From contig JAPOIC010000063.1 in NCBI GenBank assembly GCA_029979145.1, positions 1 through 9,617 of the forward strand: a stretch of DNA of 9,617 nucleotides, read 5' to 3'. Positions 5,539 to 9,617 of the stretch are shown here, piece after piece. Source of the DNA: Opitutaceae bacterium. GTDB lineage: Bacteria > Verrucomicrobiota > Verrucomicrobiia > Opitutales > Opitutaceae. The translations under genes were made by a program, and so were the position numbers. The first letter of the stretch is position 1; each line of letters begins with the position of its first letter. Below the pieces are notes generated by a model. The model worked only from the letters and a program-made list of their open reading frames with translations. It was not told the origin of the DNA and searched no databases.

Positions 5539-6912
5539 ATGAGCAGTGCAAACCACGGACCGGGAGGGGCTTGGACAAACGCTGCGCGCCTGGTCGCGCG
5601 ATGGCTCGACCAACGGGAGCGCGTCGACGCCCTGCTGGAGGGCGTGCCGTCGGACCTGCCCGCGCTGGACCGGGCGCGGTGTCAGCACTTGGTTTTTGGC
5701 GTCGTCCGGCACTATGGACGGATTGAGGCGGCATTGCGCGGGCTGGTGGCGCATCCGCCGCGCTTCAGCACCCGCGCGGTGCTTTATGTGGCGGCCTTCG
5801 AACTGATTGAGGCCGCTGCTGGCGAAGACGACGGCAATGGCCGGGTGGCGAAAATCGTGCACCATGCGGTCGAGCAGACCAAGGGCCTGGCAAGTCCGGC
5901 GGAGGCCCGGTTGGTCAATGCCGTGGTGCGCAAGCTGGCGCCGTTGATGGCCGCTCCGCCGCCGCCCAAGCTCGCGAAGCCGGAGGCGCTTGCAGAATAT
6001 TTCTCGCACCCCGTCTGGCTGGTGCGCCGCTGGCTGCAGCAATTCGGCGCGGAACCGACGCGCCGTCTCCTCGCGTGGAACCAGACTCCCGCGCGCCTGA
6101 TGGTGCGCCGCCGCTCCGGTGAAATGCCGGCGTTTTTGGAGCCCACCCCGTGGCCGGACTTTTTCACTGCGGCACCCGGGCACTGGCCCGAGCTTGAAGC
6201 GTTGTTGCAGGCCGGATCAATCTACCTGCAGGATCCGGCGACACGTCACGCGGTGGCGGCGCTGGAAATTCAACCCGGCGACGTCGTCCTCGATTTGTGC
6301 GCGGCCCCGGGTGGCAAGGCCGTGGCGGTGGCCGATGCGCTCGCCGCGGGCGGTGCAGGCGGCCAAGTCGTGGCGCTCGATTTGCCGGGCCCGCGCATTG
6401 ACCGGCTGAAGCGCAATCTCGCGACCGTGCGCGGCGTGGACGTCGCGCTGGTGCAGGCCGATCTGTTGCAAGACGCCGGCAAGCTCCTGCGCGAGCACAA
6501 CCTGCCGATGAACTACGCGGCGGTGCTGCTCGACGCGCCGTGCAGCAACACCGGCGTGATGCGGCATCGCATCGACGTGAAGTGGCGGCTGCAGGAAAAC
6601 GATTTTCGCAAGCACGCGCGCCAGCAGTTCGCGTTGCTCCATGCCGCCGCGCGCGTCACAGCGCCGGGCGGCCGGTTGGTGTATTCCACCTGCAGCATCG
6701 ATACCGACGAGAACGAGCGCGTGGTGCAGGCTTTCCTCGGCACACGCGCCGGCTCGGCGTTCACGCTGGAGGATAGCGTCACGGTGTTTCCATGGGGTGC
6801 CGGGCACGACGGCGCGGCGGTTTTCCGCCTGCGTCGGTCGACGGATCAGGGCACGAGCAGGAAGACCGACAACGTGCGGGGAGCCTCCTCGTTGCCGCGC
6901 AAGAAAGTGTAA
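5539..6912 (+). CDS. rsmB: 16S rRNA (cytosine-967-C5)-methyltransferase RsmB
   Basis: A 457-residue protein. Residues about 10-140 form the NusB-like RNA-binding domain, and the remainder is the RsmB/NOP2/Sun methyltransferase. Visible motifs: SAM-binding DLCAAPGGK (252-260), motif IV DAPCSNTGVMRH (Cys335) and motif VI YSTCSIDTDENE (Cys385). In this family the cysteine of the TCS motif attacks C6 of the target cytosine and the cysteine of the PC motif helps release the product. It methylates C967 of 16S rRNA (E. coli numbering) in the cytoplasm. ATG at 5539 is chosen; a GTG at 5521 in frame would add six residues, and neither has a strong ribosome site. The normal protein end, at about FRLRR, is followed by 24 extra residues that overlap the 3' end of the convergent lipoprotein gene. 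It is alone on its strand in this region. Confidence 0.9.
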   Translation: MSSANHGPGGAWTNAARLVARWLDQRERVDALLEGVPSDLPALDRARCQHLVFGVVRHYGRIEAALRGLVAHPPRFSTRAVLYVAAFELIEAAAGEDDGNGRVAKIVHHAVEQTKGLASPAEARLVNAVVRKLAPLMAAPPPPKLAKPEALAEYFSHPVWLVRRWLQQFGAEPTRRLLAWNQTPARLMVRRRSGEMPAFLEPTPWPDFFTAAPGHWPELEALLQAGSIYLQDPATRHAVAALEIQPGDVVLDLCAAPGGKAVAVADALAAGGAGGQVVALDLPGPRIDRLKRNLATVRGVDVALVQADLLQDAGKLLREHNLPMNYAAVLLDAPCSNTGVMRHRIDVKWRLQENDFRKHARQQFALLHAAARVTAPGGRLVYSTCSIDTDENERVVQAFLGTRAGSAFTLEDSVTVFPWGAGHDGAAVFRLRRSTDQGTSRKTDNVRGASSLPRKKV

Positions 6913-8036
6913 GTCACGGCCTCGGCCGTGGCGATGAGGTGCGCGTAGCGCTCGAAGCCCCACTGGGCGACGGGCTCGCCGTTGATGCGGCTCACAAGGT
7001 CGCCGTCCTGCACGCCGGCCCAGGTCGCGGGCGAGTCGGGCACGACGCCGGCCACGCGCCAGTAGGCGGGGGTCTTGTTGAAGCTCAGGCCGGTGCTGCG
7101 CTTGGCGGGCACGGTGATGGGCGCGCGCGACTCGCGGTGGAAGGTCACGGTCTTGCGCGTCTGGTCGAAGGTGACGCTGAAGTTGCGCAGCACCTCGCCG
7201 CCGAGGGCGTTGAGGCTTTCGTTGAGGTAGATGATCGGCGCTGGCACAGTGTAGCCCGCCACTTCCAGCGGCTCGGCCACACGGGCACTCTCCTGCAGGT
7301 GGTCGCCGGACAAGGTGCCCACGAGCACGGCGGGCCGCGGGGGCGCGGCGTAGGTGAGCGCGAGCCCCGCGGGATTGAGATTCAGCGCGGCGTCGCTGCC
7401 GCTGTCGAGCAACACGGGGACGGACTGGCCGCCGAGCTGCACGGGAATGACCGGCGCGCCGCGGGCGCCGGTGTAGGCGACGGGCGTGCCGGGCGGCAGG
7501 GCGTTGCTTTTCCCCGGGGCGAGGATCAACCGGTGCTGCGGGTAATCAAGGGTGAGCCGCGTGTCACGGAACAACGGGAAGCCGAGAAGTCCGTCGATTT
7601 TGATGCCGAAGTGGGCCGAGAGCGCGGCACAATCGTAGACCACCACGGGCACGTCCTCGAAGCGCGCGTCGCCGAGCCGGATTTCCTCGATGACTGCCGA
7701 GGGCAGGGTGACTATGTCGCCACTGGCGGAGCGCACTTGCACCGGCGGAATGCCGGTGGGCGGGGCGTTTTTCACGCGGTAGCGTTCGGCCAGCTCCGGC
7801 GAAACATGGATCACCGTCGAGCCGGTATCGACGAGGAAGTGATAGGGACCGTGGCGGTCCCACTTGGCGCTCACCACGACGTAGTTGCCGAGCTGTTCCA
7901 TGGGCAGCACCACCAAGGGCGCGGAGAGTTTGGTGCGGCCCGGGCGCGAAGGGTCGCGCGGGGCGATCTGACAGCCGGCGGCGAAGAGCAGCAGGAGGCC
8001 GAGGGCAACGAGGACGCAGCGGGAGAGGCGTTTCAT
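6846..8036 (-). CDS. Lipoprotein with two retropepsin-like aspartic protease motifs and a C-terminal PDZ domain
   Basis: A 396-residue protein. Residues 1-22 are a signal peptide (MKRLSRCVLVALG, then a hydrophobic run) ending in a lipobox-like FAAGC; Cys22 would be the lipidated residue. Two clan AA aspartic protease motifs follow: FLVDTGST (Asp70) and VLLDSGSD (Asp211). Each is followed by the hydrophobic-Gly motif expected in this fold (GLLGFPLF near 149-156, ALGGEVLRNF near 277-286). Residues about 315-385 are a PDZ domain with GVVPDSPATWAGVQDGDLV. The two motifs suggest a pepsin-like pseudo-dimer in one chain, acting at the cell envelope; its substrate is unknown. ATG at 8036 overlaps the stop of the MFS gene as ATGA, so the two are translationally coupled. 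A longer frame up to 8129 lies inside the MFS gene and is rejected. Its last 67 bases overlap the end of rsmB. Confidence 0.85.
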   Translation of the reverse strand: MKRLSRCVLVALGLLLLFAAGCQIAPRDPSRPGRTKLSAPLVVLPMEQLGNYVVVSAKWDRHGPYHFLVDTGSTVIHVSPELAERYRVKNAPPTGIPPVQVRSASGDIVTLPSAVIEEIRLGDARFEDVPVVVYDCAALSAHFGIKIDGLLGFPLFRDTRLTLDYPQHRLILAPGKSNALPPGTPVAYTGARGAPVIPVQLGGQSVPVLLDSGSDAALNLNPAGLALTYAAPPRPAVLVGTLSGDHLQESARVAEPLEVAGYTVPAPIIYLNESLNALGGEVLRNFSVTFDQTRKTVTFHRESRAPITVPAKRSTGLSFNKTPAYWRVAGVVPDSPATWAGVQDGDLVSRINGEPVAQWGFERYAHLIATAEAVTYTFLRGNEEAPRTLSVFLLVP

Positions 8037-9364
8037 TTGGCGGGCGGAGGCAAGGGCAGGGCCAGCGTCCAGGGCACCAGGATAAAAGCCGCGACCAGCA
8101 CGTATGTGACTGTGCCGCCCAGCCACCAATAAGCGAAGCAGGCGGCCAGCGGTCCGATTCCGCGCGCGAGCGAACCCAGCGATCGAAAAATCCCGAGCAT
8201 GCGTCCCTGCTGCGACGCCGGGCTGTAGAGCGAGACCAACGCCGAGACGGAGGGATTGGTCAGGCCGGCGCCGAGCCCGGTGGCGGCGAGGCCGAGGTAG
8301 ACAACGACATTCGTGGCGGCGAGGCCCATCAAGGCGATGCCAAGGGCGACGCAGGCGAGGCCGGCCAGCAGGACGGGTTTTTCGCCGAAGCGCGGGACGG
8401 CGCGCCGCACGATCAGGCCTTGGGTGATGATCAGCACGAGCCCGAGGAAAACGAAGATCTTGAACATATCCGTCGGCGCGTAGCCAAAGCGCTCGGTGGC
8501 GAGAAACGGCAACGAAAACTCCATGCCGCTGAAGGCGAGGCTGAAGACGAAATAGAGCCAGTTGGTGCGGCGGGCCGGTCCGGCCTTGGCGTGCAGCAGT
8601 GCGCCCAGCGGATGACGCACGCGGACCGGTCCGTCGACCGCGCGCGCGGCCGGGTCGAGCGTCTCCCGGAAGCGCAGCCAGACCCAGACCAGGTTGATGA
8701 TCGCGAACGCCATCGAGAGCAAGGCGGGCAGGGAAAACGGATTCAGGCCCAAGGCCGCAAGCGATTCGTTACCGGCGCTGAGGTCGTGAAACGCCGCGAC
8801 GCTGCCGATGGCGGGACCGAACAGAAAACCCAATCCAAAAGCCACGCCGACCACTCCCATGCCCTTGGCGCGATTCTCGCGGGTGGTGACGTCGGCCACC
8901 GCCGCAGTGGCGACGGAGAGATTGCCGGCGAAGGCGCCGCCGAGGAGGCGGGCGAAGATGAAGAGCAGGAAAGAACTGCTGAAACACCAAAGCACATAGC
9001 TCAGCGCCGTGCCCGCGACAGTGATGAGCAGGACACGCCGGCGGCCAATGCGATCGGAAAGTCCGCCCCAGATCGGCGCGAAGACGAATTGGAGCAACGC
9101 GTAGAGTGAGCCGAGGATGCCGCCGAAGAGGACGGCCTGGTAGTTGCCATGCGAGCCGGCCACGCTGGCGAGCCGGTCGATCTGGGCCAACAGCCAGCCC
9201 AGCAGCCCCGTGTCGCCTTCCAGCCGGAAGTAGTGCTCCAGAATCGCCGGGAACAGGGGGAAGATGATGGTGAAGCCCAGCAGATCGATGAAGATCGTCA
9301 GAAAGACGACGCGTAGGGAGAGCGGGCGCTCGGCGCGGGAAGGGTGGGCGGAGGAGGCGGACAC
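8033..9364 (-). CDS. MFS transporter of the TetA-like drug:proton antiporter (DHA1) type
   Basis: A 443-residue membrane protein with about 12 hydrophobic helices. Helix 1 carries FIDLLGFTIIFPLFP, with an acidic residue as in TetA. Motif A is WGGLSDRIGRRRVLL (about residues 99-113) between helices 2 and 3. An antiporter-type motif C, GLGFLFGPAIGS (about 177-188), lies in helix 5. These features fit proton-coupled export, but the substrate is not predictable. A loop of about 35 residues between helices 1 and 2 (EHYFRLEGDTG and onward) is longer than in TetA. The start is GTG at 9364, since no in-frame ATG precedes helix 1; no clear ribosome site is visible. It is followed without a gap by the protease-lipoprotein gene. 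The 90 bases upstream, toward the receiver-domain gene, show no clear promoter or terminator. Confidence 0.88.
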   Translation of the reverse strand: MSASSAHPSRAERPLSLRVVFLTIFIDLLGFTIIFPLFPAILEHYFRLEGDTGLLGWLLAQIDRLASVAGSHGNYQAVLFGGILGSLYALLQFVFAPIWGGLSDRIGRRRVLLITVAGTALSYVLWCFSSSFLLFIFARLLGGAFAGNLSVATAAVADVTTRENRAKGMGVVGVAFGLGFLFGPAIGSVAAFHDLSAGNESLAALGLNPFSLPALLSMAFAIINLVWVWLRFRETLDPAARAVDGPVRVRHPLGALLHAKAGPARRTNWLYFVFSLAFSGMEFSLPFLATERFGYAPTDMFKIFVFLGLVLIITQGLIVRRAVPRFGEKPVLLAGLACVALGIALMGLAATNVVVYLGLAATGLGAGLTNPSVSALVSLYSPASQQGRMLGIFRSLGSLARGIGPLAACFAYWWLGGTVTYVLVAAFILVPWTLALPLPPPAK

Positions 9365-9454
9365 GACGGAATCGTGAGCAAAGCAGGTGGGCGGGCGACG
9401 CCAAGGCGCAATCTGAACTTCCAGCCTGCCTAATGCCGGTGCGGCCGGTCATTT

Positions 9455-9617
9455 CTAGGCAGACGCGCCGTCCGTCCGGATCCTCGGGAGCATTTCCTCG
9501 AGCCTGGCGCTGCTGAACGGTTTGGTCAGGAAGGGCACGGCGCCGTCCTGAGACCCGCGCTCGTTGTTGCCGCTCATGAGGATGACGGGGAGTTCAGGGC
9601 GAATGCCCTGCAGGACG
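9455..9617 (-). CDS. C-terminal end of a receiver-domain protein (response regulator or hybrid kinase), cut by the window edge
   Basis: The last 53 residues are visible. PELPVILMSGNNE matches strand 4 and the conserved S/T position of receiver domains, and PFLTKPFSSARLEEML carries the conserved Lys-Pro pair after strand 5. The protein ends 12-15 residues after this, so the receiver is C-terminal; hybrid histidine kinases and stand-alone regulators both look like this. The stop is TAG at 9457-9455, followed after one codon by TGA. The gene runs in the same direction as the MFS gene, 90 bases upstream of it; whether they are cotranscribed is unclear. Confidence 0.8.
   Translation of the reverse strand, partial: VLQGIRPELPVILMSGNNERGSQDGAVPFLTKPFSSARLEEMLPRIRTDGASA

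Noticed and set aside
8037..8129. Longer N-terminus for the protease-lipoprotein, starting at 8129
   Set aside because: The 31 extra residues lie inside the MFS gene and would bury the signal peptide. The ATG at 8036 gives a proper lipoprotein signal and an ATGA overlap.
6792..8132. Open + strand frame of 446 codons opposite the protease-lipoprotein gene
   Set aside because: Rich in Gly, Ala, His, Arg and Val with no domain. The opposite strand carries clear signal peptide, DTGS, DSGS and PDZ motifs.
1..9617. tRNA, rRNA, CRISPR arrays, insertion sequences, prophage genes or a defence-type cluster
   Set aside because: No cloverleaf, rRNA stretch, regularly spaced repeat array, transposase or integrase frame, or nuclease/helicase cluster was seen on either strand. 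The complete genes belong to ordinary, known families.

Overview
The window reads as two unrelated pieces of DNA joined near position 1485. The left piece (1 to about 1484) looks like an alphaproteobacterium of the Rhodobacteraceae type. It holds the last codons of an unidentified + strand gene, a bidirectional terminator, a complete saccharopine dehydrogenase family gene, and a SemiSWEET-type (PQ-loop) transporter gene that loses its N-terminus at the joint. The right piece (about 1486 to the end) looks like a high-GC member of Verrucomicrobiota, most likely Opitutaceae-like. It opens in the middle of another gene, the C-terminal tail of a sensory or response-regulator protein. Two genes cut at the same point, with no transposase, integrase or terminal repeat in between, suggests an assembly chimera or an illegitimate deletion/recombination join rather than ordinary gene order. 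The lineage calls rest on protein style and gene types, not on a search.

Right piece, in order: the tail of the signalling protein overlaps slyX (+). Next come 160 bases holding three GC-rich palindromes. A minus-strand pair follows: a LysE/RhtB-family exporter, translationally coupled (GTGA overlap) to a fused ArsR-type HTH and SAM-methyltransferase protein. Upstream of these lies a strong terminator that ends a long GreA-type elongation factor gene. That gene is carried in one continuous frame from 5457 to 3604 except for a single in-frame TAG at 4965-4963. A short divergent promoter region separates it from rsmB (+), the 16S rRNA m5C967 methyltransferase. The 3' end of rsmB overlaps tail-to-tail with a lipoprotein carrying two aspartic-protease motifs and a PDZ domain. 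The lipoprotein gene is itself coupled (ATGA overlap) to an upstream TetA-like MFS transporter. The window ends in the C-terminal part of a receiver-domain protein.

The genes are mainly housekeeping (transcription elongation, rRNA modification, transport, signalling) and do not form an obvious new system. The points most worth a second look are the joint at about 1485, the amber codon inside the GreA-type gene, the terminator placed directly against the start codon of the LysE gene, and the antisense overlap at the end of rsmB.
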